DNA from: Mycolicibacterium aromaticivorans JS19b1 = JCM 16368 | Lineage (GTDB): Bacteria > Actinomycetota > Actinomycetes > Mycobacteriales > Mycobacteriaceae | Length of the DNA: 32,990 bases | NCBI RefSeq assembly: GCF_000559085.1 | Contig: NZ_JALN02000006.1 | Span: forward strand, 1-32,990 | Direction: 5' to 3' | Shown: positions 7,636 to 13,776 of the stretch, in pieces | Layout: each line of letters opens with the position of its first letter | Position numbering within the stretch: the first letter of the stretch is position 1 | The notes under the pieces: model-generated | The model's input: the letters and a program-made list of their open reading frames with translations, nothing else | Database searches by the model: none | What the model was told of the DNA's origin: nothing | Translations under genes and position numbers: made by a program

Positions 7636-7682
7636 CATCCATCAATCCATATACCTGTATGTATAGATGGATTGGTGTATGG
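7636..7682. promoter_or_regulatory. Partition operator/centromere-like repeats upstream of parA, copy 1
   Basis: Contains CATCCATCAATCCATA (7636-7651) and CAATCCAT (7643-7650), with the inverted ATGGATTG at 7667-7674, around CCATATACCTGTATG. The same 16-base motif recurs at 8756-8771, and the inner 20 bases recur inverted at 8767-8786 (19 of 20), so the parA-parB pair is bracketed. A -10-like TATAGA lies at 7662-7667, so binding here would shut parA. The RHH protein is the likely ligand. Confidence 0.7.
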
Positions 7683-7689
7683 TTGCGCC

Positions 7690-8295
7690 ATGATTTGGTC
7701 ACTCGTGCACACCAAGGGTGGGGTTGCTAAGACCACGACCGCGATGTTCCTAGCTGCTGCAGCGGCTAGACGAGGTATTTCCACGCGCGTCCTAGATGCC
7801 GATCCTCAGGGCTCGGCGACCTCTTGGGCGGAACGAGCGGCATCACTGGACATGTCGCTGCCCTTCACGGTCACTCCCGCCACAGCAGACGACCTCCGAG
7901 GACTCACCAGTACGCCCGATGAGCTCATCGTGATCGACACCCCGCCGGGCACTGCTACGGCGATCGACGCCGCGATCGACGCGGCCGATTTGGTGATCAT
8001 TCCGACCGGACCGCGATCGGCCGACATAGACCGCGTATGGCCGACGTTGGACATCACCGCACACCGACCCACCACCATTCTGCTGACGCTGGTCGATCTC
8101 CGGAAAGTCGAGGCCACCGAGATCCCGCTAGCACTGGCCGACGCTGAAGCGCCCATCCTGCGCACCGTCGTGCGAGCACGTACCGCCGTTGAGCGGGCGT
8201 TCGGCCGTGGCATTCCTCGCTACCTCGGCGACTACGCCGACGTATTCGAGGAATTGACCGCAGCGATGGTGCCCGAGGAGGTTGTTGCGCAGTGA
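7690..8295 (+). CDS. parA: ParA-type partition ATPase
   Basis: 201 aa, short for ParA, without an N-terminal HTH (type Ib size). Deviant Walker A at residues 9-16 (KGGVAKTT, signature Lys9 and Lys14). Walker A' follows with DADPQGSATSW from Asp36, and Walker B is IVIDTPPG. It would drive plasmid segregation by ATP-dependent binding to nucleoid DNA together with the downstream RHH protein. The ATG at 7690 lies just after the operator with little leader. The stop overlaps the GTG of the next gene, so the two are coupled. The copy at 31663 lacks 12 bases after codon 28 and one G further on. Confidence 0.88.
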   Translation: MIWSLVHTKGGVAKTTTAMFLAAAAARRGISTRVLDADPQGSATSWAERAASLDMSLPFTVTPATADDLRGLTSTPDELIVIDTPPGTATAIDAAIDAADLVIIPTGPRSADIDRVWPTLDITAHRPTTILLTLVDLRKVEATEIPLALADAEAPILRTVVRARTAVERAFGRGIPRYLGDYADVFEELTAAMVPEEVVAQ

Positions 8296-8735
8296 ACGCC
8301 AAGCAGACCACCGCCGACCAAGTTCGGTCTTCGATCATTCGCCGGCCGGTGTCGACGGCACCCAGCGCCCGGGCGGCCGAAACCTTCCACCCTGTCTCCC
8401 CGACGACCGACCCACCGCGGTCCGATGCGCCCCCGCAGCGGACCACCGTCGTCTATCCCGCGCAAATGCGGCTCGGCCTCAAGTCGCACGCAGCAACCCG
8501 CGACACCACAGTGACCGAACTCGTACGCCTCGCGGCCACCGACGGACTCACCGACGCGGCAGCACTGGCGCAATCGTCTCGGCAGTTCCAAGGAGTAAAC
8601 GGTCGGCGAAGCACCGTGGACCTACCCGCTGACCTGCACAAGACGCTGAAGGTGACCGCCGCCCAGTACGACACCAGCGTGCAAGCCCTGCTCCTGGCGG
8701 CCGTCCACGGCGCATATCCCGAGCTCAGCGCCTGA
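8292..8735 (+). CDS. Tandem ribbon-helix-helix partition protein (ParB-like)
   Basis: 147 aa. A disordered Pro/Arg-rich N-terminus (1-50) precedes two repeats of a ribbon-helix-helix-like unit: about 51-84 (TTVVYPAQMRLGLK...) and 105-143 (STVDLPADLHKTLK...). The start is a GTG overlapping the parA TGA by four bases. Position, coupling and fold match the centromere-binding partner of small ParA proteins, which usually also represses the operon through the flanking repeats. It is unrelated to classical ParB (no KorB/Spo0J motifs). Confidence 0.75.
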   Translation: MNAKQTTADQVRSSIIRRPVSTAPSARAAETFHPVSPTTDPPRSDAPPQRTTVVYPAQMRLGLKSHAATRDTTVTELVRLAATDGLTDAAALAQSSRQFQGVNGRRSTVDLPADLHKTLKVTAAQYDTSVQALLLAAVHGAYPELSA

Positions 8736-8750
8736 CACCCATACATATAG

Positions 8751-8810
8751 GTCTACATCCATCAATCCATACATACAGGTATATGGATTTATAGATTGAT
8801 GGATGTAGAC
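8751..8810. promoter_or_regulatory. 17-bp inverted repeat and partition-type motifs after parB, copy 1
   Basis: GTCTACATCCATCAATC (8751-8767) and its exact reverse complement (8794-8810) flank a 26-bp AT-rich core that repeats the parA operator in inverted orientation. It may be the centromere, a terminator, or both. Confidence 0.7.
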
Positions 8811-8841
8811 TCTCTGAGCACGAGAGTTGCGTGGTTAGCAT

Positions 8842-9021
8842 TCACTGACGAGGGCGATGGACAGCCGCGATGATGGCAGCCGCCGCCCGTCCAATATCAG
8901 CGATGCCAGTGGTCTCACCTGTGGTGCGCACGATAAACGCCGCTAACAGGTAGAAGCCGATGATCGCAACAATGATTGCGACAACGACAACGACAACAAC
9001 AGTGGCGATAGTGATGCTCAT
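8842..9021 (-). CDS. Small membrane protein, 59 aa, copy 1
   Basis: A run of Val/Ile/Ala (residues 3-30, with seven consecutive Val) leads into GFYLLAAFIV, then a TTGETTG turn, an ADIGRAAAAIIAA helix and a basic tail. It is a paralogue of the 72-aa protein at 1798-2016, aligned without large gaps over the C-terminal 37 residues. GGAG stands eight bases before the ATG at 9021. Convergent with the partition genes. The function is unknown, but two diverged copies on one 24-kb plasmid suggest a useful role. Confidence 0.7.
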   Translation of the reverse strand: MSITIATVVVVVVVAIIVAIIGFYLLAAFIVRTTGETTGIADIGRAAAAIIAAVHRPRQ

Positions 9022-9433
9022 CGGTGCACTCCGCTTCGTGGAAGTACCGGTAAGAGCCCGCCCATGAGCTCCCAGGAAGCGCTCAAGTCGAGTGCCTCCA
9101 CTTTTTCCGGGTGACTGCGACGCTCCATCACAGGTCCGCTGTGGTCACGACTGTGCATTTCGCACTGTCCTATGGGTCTGTCGTCCCCGACTGCTGATCG
9201 CTGCATAGGCGAGAACGTAGAGAAGGGGAGTGCAGCACTGCGCTGACCAGCCTTAATGCGATTCGAAATGCGGGAATGGTTTTTACGTGCGTCCGCGCCG
9301 GCGATCGACAGCTCGACTCTCGACGAGACGCGCCCGGACCTTGACCAGGAAGGGTGCCATTGCCGGAAATTGGTCTACCGGGTACCGGCGCGTCGGCAAC
9401 ATTTCCGGCAAAGCCGCGGGCAGGATCGTCCGC
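9022..9433 (+). other. Gene-free region with an 11-bp inverted repeat
   Basis: 412 bases without a convincing gene; overlapping frames here have poor composition and no ribosome-binding site. The one clear element is TTGCCGGAAAT (9360-9370), inverted as ATTTCCGGCAA (9401-9411), with two CCGG boxes between. It sits 23 bases before the tandem RHH gene and is a plausible operator for it. Confidence 0.6.
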
Positions 9434-9859
9434 ATGACCGGATCAACTCGTCGAGGCCGCCCGTCCTTGGGGGAACGAGCCGTCATGACCGCAACACTGC
9501 CCGTCACCGTTCTGAAGACCGCGGCCATAACCGCGGCCGACTACGGCGTCGACCGGTCGGCGGTGCTGACTGACATCGTGTGCTTCCACTACGGCCGGCC
9601 CGATCTCATGCGCCACCTACCGCAGCACCTGCTGTTTAAATCGCAGCCTGTAAAGGCCGATACCGACTATGCAATCGGCCCGCACGCAAAAGTACGTCTG
9701 CCACTGCCAATCGCGCAGCTCGTCGAGCGTGATCATCAACGACTCGGAATGCAGCGGTCCACCTATCTCGCCGACGTCATCTGTCGGCACATGGGCTTTC
9801 CCCATCTTGTCCGCGAACTCGACACGAAAGTTGAGGAGGTTCTGCCGCTGGCGATGTGA
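9434..9859 (+). CDS. Tandem ribbon-helix-helix-like DNA-binding protein
   Basis: 141 aa. A basic N-terminus (RRGRPSLGER) precedes two related segments: about 20-62 (TLPVTVLKTAAITAADYGVD..) and 86-128 (RLPLPIAQLVERDHQRLGMQ..). Each has a short strand, two helices and the ending CxHxGxPxL(M/V). The ATG at 9434 follows AGGA at good spacing; earlier in-frame starts lack a ribosome site. It resembles the ParB-like protein at 8292 in having two RHH-like units but is not a close copy. With the upstream inverted repeat and the rep gene downstream, a copy-control or transcription repressor is a reasonable guess. Confidence 0.6.
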   Translation: MTGSTRRGRPSLGERAVMTATLPVTVLKTAAITAADYGVDRSAVLTDIVCFHYGRPDLMRHLPQHLLFKSQPVKADTDYAIGPHAKVRLPLPIAQLVERDHQRLGMQRSTYLADVICRHMGFPHLVRELDTKVEEVLPLAM

Positions 9860-9948
9860 CCAGATGCCGTCCGGGCGTCAAGTCAGAGCCGTCCGGGCCA
9901 ATGCGTGACATCTGAATATCTGGTGCGGAACCCCCGCTGAATGACGAA

Positions 9949-9969
9949 GGCCCCGCCTGAAGCGGGGCC
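9949..9969. terminator. Bidirectional terminator-like hairpin
   Basis: GGCCCCGC (9949-9956), loop CTGAA, GCGGGGCC (9962-9969): an 8-bp GC stem after the tandem RHH gene and before rep. A second hairpin with 7-bp arms, AACCGAG/CTCGGTT, lies at 9985-10005. Confidence 0.65.
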
Positions 9970-10041
9970 ACGTCTGGAGGTTCAAACCGAGCTCGCAACT
10001 CGGTTCGGGGTCTCCGTACCCATATCCCCGAAGGGACTGTC

Positions 10042-11301
10042 TTGGTCGACAGCTCTCACGGTAGCGCACGCCTGTCTGACGTTCCAGAAATGGCGCGCAA
10101 TCAGTGCGCAAATCGTGACTTCTCCAATGCCCGATCACATCGGTTCAGTGCGTGGCCGACGTCGCTGGGCGCAGCCCTCGCACCCACACCGCACGTCGAG
10201 CGTGCGCTGGCCAACGAACGCCGGCGCGGCTGGGTCGAGCGTGCTGGTGCGTGTGCGCCGCGGGCGCCAATGTGGACCAGCCGCAGCAGTTGGCTCGACG
10301 GGCTCCAGCGCTGGGCGGAGTCGCCGGCCCTGGGCCAGCTGTGCGCGGAGCAGCGGGTGTCGATCACCGCGGCCACACTGTTGTCGATCGCGACGGTGAT
10401 GGCCGAGCACGCCGACCACGCCACCGGCCGCCACGTCGCCGTCACCCGCGCCACGATCGCCTCCCGAGTGGGCTGTGACGTACGCACCGTCACCGCCGCC
10501 TGGCGGGTGCTACGGACCTCCCAATGGGCCATCGAGGCCCAACGCGGCCACGGCTCACCCGGCACCCCCAGCGTCGGCCGGCGACCCTCGGTGTACCACC
10601 TGGTGCCCCGCCGCCCAGACCACCGCGCTACGCGCTCGCCTGTGCATGAGCCTGTGCACGATTTCCACCTACCGCCGTCAGGCGGTGTTAGTTGTTCTTC
10701 TCCCGTAGGGAGGAACTCACCAAGCGGGCGCGCAAGCGCGCCCGCCAACCAGGATTCACACATAGGAAACGGATTCAAAACCCGTGCACTATGCCGGCGG
10801 ACCACTTCGCGGCCGCTGGCCATCCAACGCCTGGCCGCTGGCCTCGTCGCCGGCACCCACGGCCTGGACCGTGTGCACATCGGCACCATCTGCGATGCGA
10901 TCACTGCTGCTGGCATCGACCCCACGGTGTGGACCGCACGGGCCATCACCGACGCGCTCAACGCCGACATGCGCGCTCACGGACTGACGTGGCCCGACCA
11001 CATCACCAACCCCGGTGCGTTCCTGGCCAGTCGACTCCGACGCCTGTCCTGGTCACCTCCCGAGCCCTCACCAACAAAGGCCGGCGGCTCTGCCGCCGGC
11101 AGCATCGACCAGACGCCGCCACCCATCGTCCTCACCGACACAGCGCGCGCCCGCATCGCCGCCGCCCAACACGAGATCCGCCGAATACTCCACCAACGCG
11201 GGTTAGCACGCCACCAACCGACGTCCCCACTCGGCTCTCACACAGGTCAGCACCCTGCTGCTCCCCACCACCGGCCGTACAGTCAACGCTGTGGCCGCTG
11301 A
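10042..11301 (+). CDS. Putative plasmid replication initiator (winged-helix/HTH)
   Basis: Up to 419 aa. After a weakly constrained N-terminus, residues 75-180 hold a helix-rich segment with SSWLDGLQRWAES and a helix-turn-helix (ATIASRVGCDVRTVTAAWRV). A low-complexity linker (200-250) follows, then a second conserved-looking block at about 260-335 (GLDRVHIGTICDAITAAGID...NPGAFLASRLRRL). This layout matches, from memory, Rep-like HTH proteins of mycobacterial plasmids, and no other Rep candidate is present. The start is uncertain: the TTG at 10042 has AAGGGA upstream, while the ATGs at 10090 and 10270 have no clear ribosome site. The end overlaps the next gene. Confidence 0.6.
   Translation: MVDSSHGSARLSDVPEMARNQCANRDFSNARSHRFSAWPTSLGAALAPTPHVERALANERRRGWVERAGACAPRAPMWTSRSSWLDGLQRWAESPALGQLCAEQRVSITAATLLSIATVMAEHADHATGRHVAVTRATIASRVGCDVRTVTAAWRVLRTSQWAIEAQRGHGSPGTPSVGRRPSVYHLVPRRPDHRATRSPVHEPVHDFHLPPSGGVSCSSPVGRNSPSGRASAPANQDSHIGNGFKTRALCRRTTSRPLAIQRLAAGLVAGTHGLDRVHIGTICDAITAAGIDPTVWTARAITDALNADMRAHGLTWPDHITNPGAFLASRLRRLSWSPPEPSPTKAGGSAAGSIDQTPPPIVLTDTARARIAAAQHEIRRILHQRGLARHQPTSPLGSHTGQHPAAPHHRPYSQRCGR
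10724..10745 (+). other. GC hairpin inside the rep coding region
   Basis: GCGGGCGCG (10724-10732), loop CAAG, CGCGCCCGC (10737-10745): a perfect 9-bp stem in the linker of the putative Rep, just after a smaller CTCCC/GGGAG hairpin (about 10700-10713). It may only encode the low-complexity linker, or may act at RNA level. Confidence 0.5.
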
Positions 11302-11704
11302 TGATGCGAACTCCGCTGCCCCGCACGGCCCGCTGGCCCCCACCACAGCGGCGGCAGTCCTGCGCGCACGCCTGCTCGAAGACATCGACGACGACGTACT
11401 ACCGATGGCCCACGTGCAAACCCTCATCGACCGCCACACCCTGGCCGTCACCGCCGAAGAACACCACGCCCTCGTCCTCGACGTCCTGGGCTCGCTGCTG
11501 CACGAGAACCTGATCCAGGTCGGTGACGTCCTCGGCGGTGATCCCACCTACTTCGACCCCTGGCCGGGAACCCCCGAAGCCATCCTCGACCGCATCCGCA
11601 GCCTCTACATCGACCACTACACAGATCCCACCAAATGGGACCTCAGCATCTGGATCTGCCCCCACGATGAACGAAAAACCTGGCACCCCAACACCATCGA
11701 CTGA
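11291..11704 (+). CDS. Conserved-looking hypothetical protein downstream of rep
   Basis: 137 aa, acidic and helical: an Ala-rich start, then LRARLLEDIDDDVLPMAHVQTL and LVLDVLGSLLHENLIQVGDV, ending in an aromatic, Trp-rich tail (WDLSIWICPHDERKTW). The GTG start overlaps the rep stop by 11 bases, so it is probably translated with rep. No family recognised. Its position suggests a replication accessory role, but this is inference. Confidence 0.6.
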   Translation: MAADDANSAAPHGPLAPTTAAAVLRARLLEDIDDDVLPMAHVQTLIDRHTLAVTAEEHHALVLDVLGSLLHENLIQVGDVLGGDPTYFDPWPGTPEAILDRIRSLYIDHYTDPTKWDLSIWICPHDERKTWHPNTID

Positions 11705-11756
11705 CGCTGCCTACGGTTGCCACCTCAACTTGGACAAATGACCGTTAGTCAACCGG

Positions 11757-12026
11757 TCAGGGGCCGGCCACCGAGGTTCTGGTCAGGTGTGCTCGGTCGT
11801 GCGACGTAGGGCCGCGGTGCGAAATGAGCACCACGATGGTGTCAGCGCAGGTGGGGTCAGTGCCCTTCTTTGCTTCCGCCGGAATTGTGGTGAACACGGC
11901 GACCGTCGCCGTCAAGGCCCGAGGGCCGCTGTGCGGTCGGCTACGCCGAGCCTTGACCGCACCAGCCACCGAGCACAAACCGGCCAGTATCAAGAAAGGC
12001 CCCATTGTGGGCAACACCCATTCCAT
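11757..12026 (-). CDS. Possible small membrane protein
   Basis: 89 aa from the ATG at 12026. The first 25 residues form one membrane segment (PFLILAGLCSVAGAV) followed by basic residues. Third codon positions are GC-rich, which supports coding, but there is no ribosome-binding site and the opposite strand also has open frames. An upstream start at 12056 is possible. Tentative. Confidence 0.4.
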   Translation of the reverse strand: MEWVLPTMGPFLILAGLCSVAGAVKARRSRPHSGPRALTATVAVFTTIPAEAKKGTDPTCADTIVVLISHRGPTSHDRAHLTRTSVAGP

Positions 12027-12043
12027 CAGAGGAGATACGCACC

Positions 12044-12148
12044 ATGCGGATAGCATTGGGCACCAACATATCTCGGCAAAAACTAAGGGTCGCAGACAGG
12101 GAAAAACCCTTGGTTATGTCGGAGGTATCCGATAGAATTGAGACATGA
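12044..12148 (+). CDS. Small ORF (34 aa) coupled to a leucine-rich leader peptide
   Basis: The ATG at 12044 follows AGAGGAG at nine bases, a good ribosome-binding site. The product is 34 aa, basic in the middle, and has no recognised family. Its TGA overlaps the ATG of the 20-aa ORF at 12145 (ATGA), a typical coupling overlap. It may itself be a regulatory upstream ORF. Confidence 0.4.
   Translation: MRIALGTNISRQKLRVADREKPLVMSEVSDRIET
12110..12138 (+). promoter_or_regulatory. Promoter for a leaderless transcript before the tRNA pair
   Basis: -35-like TTGGTT (12110-12115), 17-bp spacer, -10 TAGAAT (12133-12138). The expected start of transcription falls at or next to the ATG at 12145, which would give a leaderless mRNA, common in mycobacteria. 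Confidence 0.5.
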
Positions 12149-12207
12149 CAACGCACTACCGCCTCCGGTTGCCGCTACGGCGATCGATCTCCCTGCGACT
12201 TAGTTAG
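12145..12207 (+). CDS. Leucine/arginine-rich leader peptide (20 aa)
   Basis: MTTHYRLRLPLRRSISLRLS. Five of 20 residues are Leu, encoded by five different codons (CTC, TTG, CTA, CTG, CTT), and six are Arg. It starts at the predicted transcription start, ends two bases before a strong hairpin, and is followed by a terminator-like stem and two tRNA genes with leucine anticodons. The layout suggests a translation-sensing leader; function is inferred. Confidence 0.45.
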   Translation: MTTHYRLRLPLRRSISLRLS

Positions 12208-12208
12208 T

Positions 12209-12239
12209 CCGGCGAGAAGCCCCTCGGCTTTCTTGCCGG
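12209..12239 (+). other. Leader hairpin upstream of the tRNA genes
   Basis: CCGGCGAGAAGCC (12209-12221) pairs with 12226-12239 (one bulged T, one or two wobbles) around the loop CCTC. A smaller hairpin, GTTGC/GCAAC, follows at 12248-12260. No U-tract, so it is either an actinobacterial terminator or an attenuator element. Confidence 0.6.
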
Positions 12240-12311
12240 GGACAGCGGTTGCGTGGCAACGAAACTTTTCGGGTGGCGTTGTCCTCCATCTTCTCTAATT
12301 TCTACTGATGT

Positions 12312-12332
12312 CCCCTGTCGCACAGGGGTTTT
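12312..12332 (+). terminator. Intrinsic terminator immediately before tRNA-Leu
   Basis: CCCCTGT (12312-12318), loop CGC, ACAGGGG (12322-12328), then TTTT (12329-12332). A classical rho-independent shape, placed only nine bases before the tRNA, so transcripts from the leader would have to pass it to reach the tRNA genes. Confidence 0.65.
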
Positions 12333-12341
12333 CAGTGCTAC

Positions 12342-12427
12342 GCGCTTGTGGCGGAATTTCGGTATACGCGCTGGTTTCAGGTACCAGTGTCTTGACGGAC
12401 ATGAGGGTTCGAGTCCCTCCAAGCGCA
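12342..12427 (+). tRNA. tRNA-Leu (anticodon CAG)
   Basis: 86 nt with a full class II cloverleaf. Acceptor GCGCTTG (12342-12348) / CAAGCGC (12420-12426), discriminator A. Leu-type D arm (GGCGGAATTTCGGTATACGC), anticodon stem CTGGT/ACCAG around loop TTCAGGT. Long variable arm (TGTC/GGACA) and T arm GAGGG-TTCGAGT-CCCTC. Reads CUG, the commonest mycobacterial Leu codon. CCA is not encoded. Confidence 0.93.
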
Positions 12428-12428
12428 C

Positions 12429-12503
12429 GCTCCTCTAGCCCAACCTGGCAGAGGCAACGGTCTGAGGGACCGTCCAGTATGGGTTCGAATCCCATGAGGA
12501 GCA
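12429..12503 (+). tRNA. tRNA with anticodon GAG (Leu codon CUC) but class I short variable loop
   Basis: 75 nt. Acceptor GCTCCTC (12429-12435) / GAGGAGC (12496-12502), discriminator A. D stem of three pairs, anticodon stem ACGGT/ACCGT around loop CTGAGGG, variable loop of only five bases (CCAGT), T arm ATGGG-TTCGAAT-CCCAT. The anticodon is leucine's, but bacterial tRNA-Leu normally has a long variable arm, so the charged amino acid is uncertain. It starts one base after tRNA-Leu(CAG), so they are surely co-transcribed. Confidence 0.85.
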
Positions 12504-12511
12504 CGAAAAGG

Positions 12512-12538
12512 CCGCACCGACAGACCGCGTCGGTGCGG
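12512..12538 (+). terminator. Terminator hairpin after the tRNA pair
   Basis: CCGCACCGAC (12512-12521), loop AGACCGC, GTCGGTGCGG (12529-12538): a perfect 10-bp stem following AAAAGG, eight bases after the second tRNA. No U-tract. Confidence 0.75.
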
Positions 12539-12610
12539 TGAGGACGATGATAGGCAGCGGCCCCGCGCGACGGTGAACACCTCGCCAGCGGGGCAGGGAG
12601 GTGAACGACC

Positions 12611-13129
12611 ATGACGAGCGCATCGAGGGCTGCAGCGCAGCAGGTGGTGTATCAGCGCGAGATCTTCATCAATCCGGCGGTGACCCGCCAGTGGGTCAGC
12701 ATCAAGGTGTTCGCCGTGCCCGCCGAAGTCGATGATCAGGCCGCCTTGGCGGCGATGATCGCCGATGTGCGCTACCGCGACAGTTACGCCGGCACGGGGG
12801 ATACCGACATGGTCGACAAACACGGCCCGTACTGGTTGGCCGCGATCACCCCCCAGACGTTCACCGTCGCCACCCCCGCCGCGGTGGAAACCGTGATCCG
12901 CACCTGGTCCGGGTACTACACACCGTGGCCCGCAGCCGATCGCGACGCCATGGACCGGGAGGTCTATCCCCGCATCCAGCACGCCACCGTCATCTACCAA
13001 CTCCCTGACATTCGCGCAAAGGCTCAACATGACTGGGGTGAGGTCGTCGGCAGCGACGGGTTCCACGAGTACGTGATGATCGACCGCGCCGCAGGCGAAT
13101 TGGCGTTGATGGTCGCCAGCGACGACTAA
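12611..13129 (+). CDS. Hypothetical protein (172 aa)
   Basis: GGGAGG precedes the ATG at 12611 at good spacing. Soluble, acidic, with mixed alpha/beta character: after REIFINPAVTRQWVSIKVFAVPAEVDDQAAL it has an Asp-rich middle (RYRDSYAGTGDTDMVDKHGPYW) and a C-terminal segment with YPRIQHATVIYQLP. No recognised family, signal peptide or membrane segment. The stop overlaps the end of the convergent 216-aa gene by three or four bases, so both are tightly packed. Third positions are strongly GC-rich, supporting real coding. Confidence 0.7.
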   Translation: MTSASRAAAQQVVYQREIFINPAVTRQWVSIKVFAVPAEVDDQAALAAMIADVRYRDSYAGTGDTDMVDKHGPYWLAAITPQTFTVATPAAVETVIRTWSGYYTPWPAADRDAMDREVYPRIQHATVIYQLPDIRAKAQHDWGEVVGSDGFHEYVMIDRAAGELALMVASDD

Positions 13130-13776
13130 CCCACACCCCGAGCCTCGGCAGCAACCAAGGCCGTGAACGCCTCCTGGACGCTGCGTGTCAGTGCGGTGAG
13201 GTCCTCGGCGAGCTCCGGGTGTCCCGCGGCGACGGACAGGCTGTGCACAATCAACCGGCCAGCATGGGGCGTGGTGCTTGCGGCGACGTAGTTGGTCAGT
13301 TGGGTCAAGATCCGGCGGCCAGCCACGGTGAGCACGGCGGTGCTGCGTTCAGCGGCCACTCCCGGCACTGACGGCATGGCTAACAACCCGGTGCGCATGT
13401 CGTGGGCGTCTAGATCATCCAGGCTGCGCGCGGTGCTGCCCAGCACGTCGCCGAACGACGGGATGCCGGTGTAGCCGTACACCTGCAGGGTGTCGGTGGC
13501 TTCCCACCCACCGCCGCCTCGTGGCCCCCACACCAAGACCCGTGCGGGAGCGACCACCGACTCGGCATCCGGGAAGTCCAGCCGCTGCCAGTGCGCCGGT
13601 GCCGGTAACCGGTGCACCCATCCAGGGGTATAGGCACCAGTGAGCGCTACCAGGTCATCGACGCCCCAGTCCTCATCAGCGAGCGCCTCCACCAGCGAGG
13701 AGGCCACCGCCCACCGCTGCCACGATCGGTCGGGGGAGGCGCCTGGGCGCCCAGGGCCGCCTGTAGGGGCGGTCAT
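13126..13776 (-). CDS. Hypothetical protein (216 aa), last gene of the IS-interrupted operon
   Basis: The ATG at 13776 overlaps the stop of the upstream 541-codon gene (ATGA), so its translation is coupled to that gene. Residues 18-120 are rich in Trp and Gly (WQRWAVASSLVEALADEDWG, then VLVWGPRGGGGWEATDTLQVYGYTG). The C-terminal 90 residues are mostly helical. No family is assigned; the neighbouring Ala/Pro-rich protein suggests an accessory of a secreted mycobacterial protein. With the upstream gene broken, expression may now depend on an outward promoter in the IS. Confidence 0.7.
   Translation of the reverse strand: MTAPTGGPGRPGASPDRSWQRWAVASSLVEALADEDWGVDDLVALTGAYTPGWVHRLPAPAHWQRLDFPDAESVVAPARVLVWGPRGGGGWEATDTLQVYGYTGIPSFGDVLGSTARSLDDLDAHDMRTGLLAMPSVPGVAAERSTAVLTVAGRRILTQLTNYVAASTTPHAGRLIVHSLSVAAGHPELAEDLTALTRSVQEAFTALVAAEARGVG

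Larger units (their letters stand above)
1..9030. repeat. Terminal redundancy, copy 1
   Basis: This segment recurs in direct orientation at 23977-32990. The offset drifts between 23976 and 23960 because of nine small indels. Copy 1 carries likely errors near 215, 377-382, 837 and 2678, all near its outer end. No inverted ends, target duplications or mobile-element boundary mark the junction: genes run straight through 23977. This fits a circular molecule whose contig was not trimmed. Confidence 0.93.

Noticed and set aside
8938..9010. Short ACAACG-type repeat that could look like a microsatellite
   Set aside because: It encodes the Val-rich membrane segment of the 59-aa protein on the other strand (GTTGTC codons).
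1..9030. A real 9-kb tandem duplication or a composite mobile element
   Set aside because: No ends or target repeats at the junction, and damaging differences cluster at both contig termini, as expected for an untrimmed circular assembly.
9961..10010. GGTTCAAACC resembling a tRNA T arm near 9980
   Set aside because: No acceptor or anticodon arm can be built around it; it belongs to terminator and hairpin sequences.
10101..10970. 289-codon minus-strand frame opposite rep
   Set aside because: Ser/Arg/Trp-rich shadow; the plus strand holds an HTH and a second structured block.
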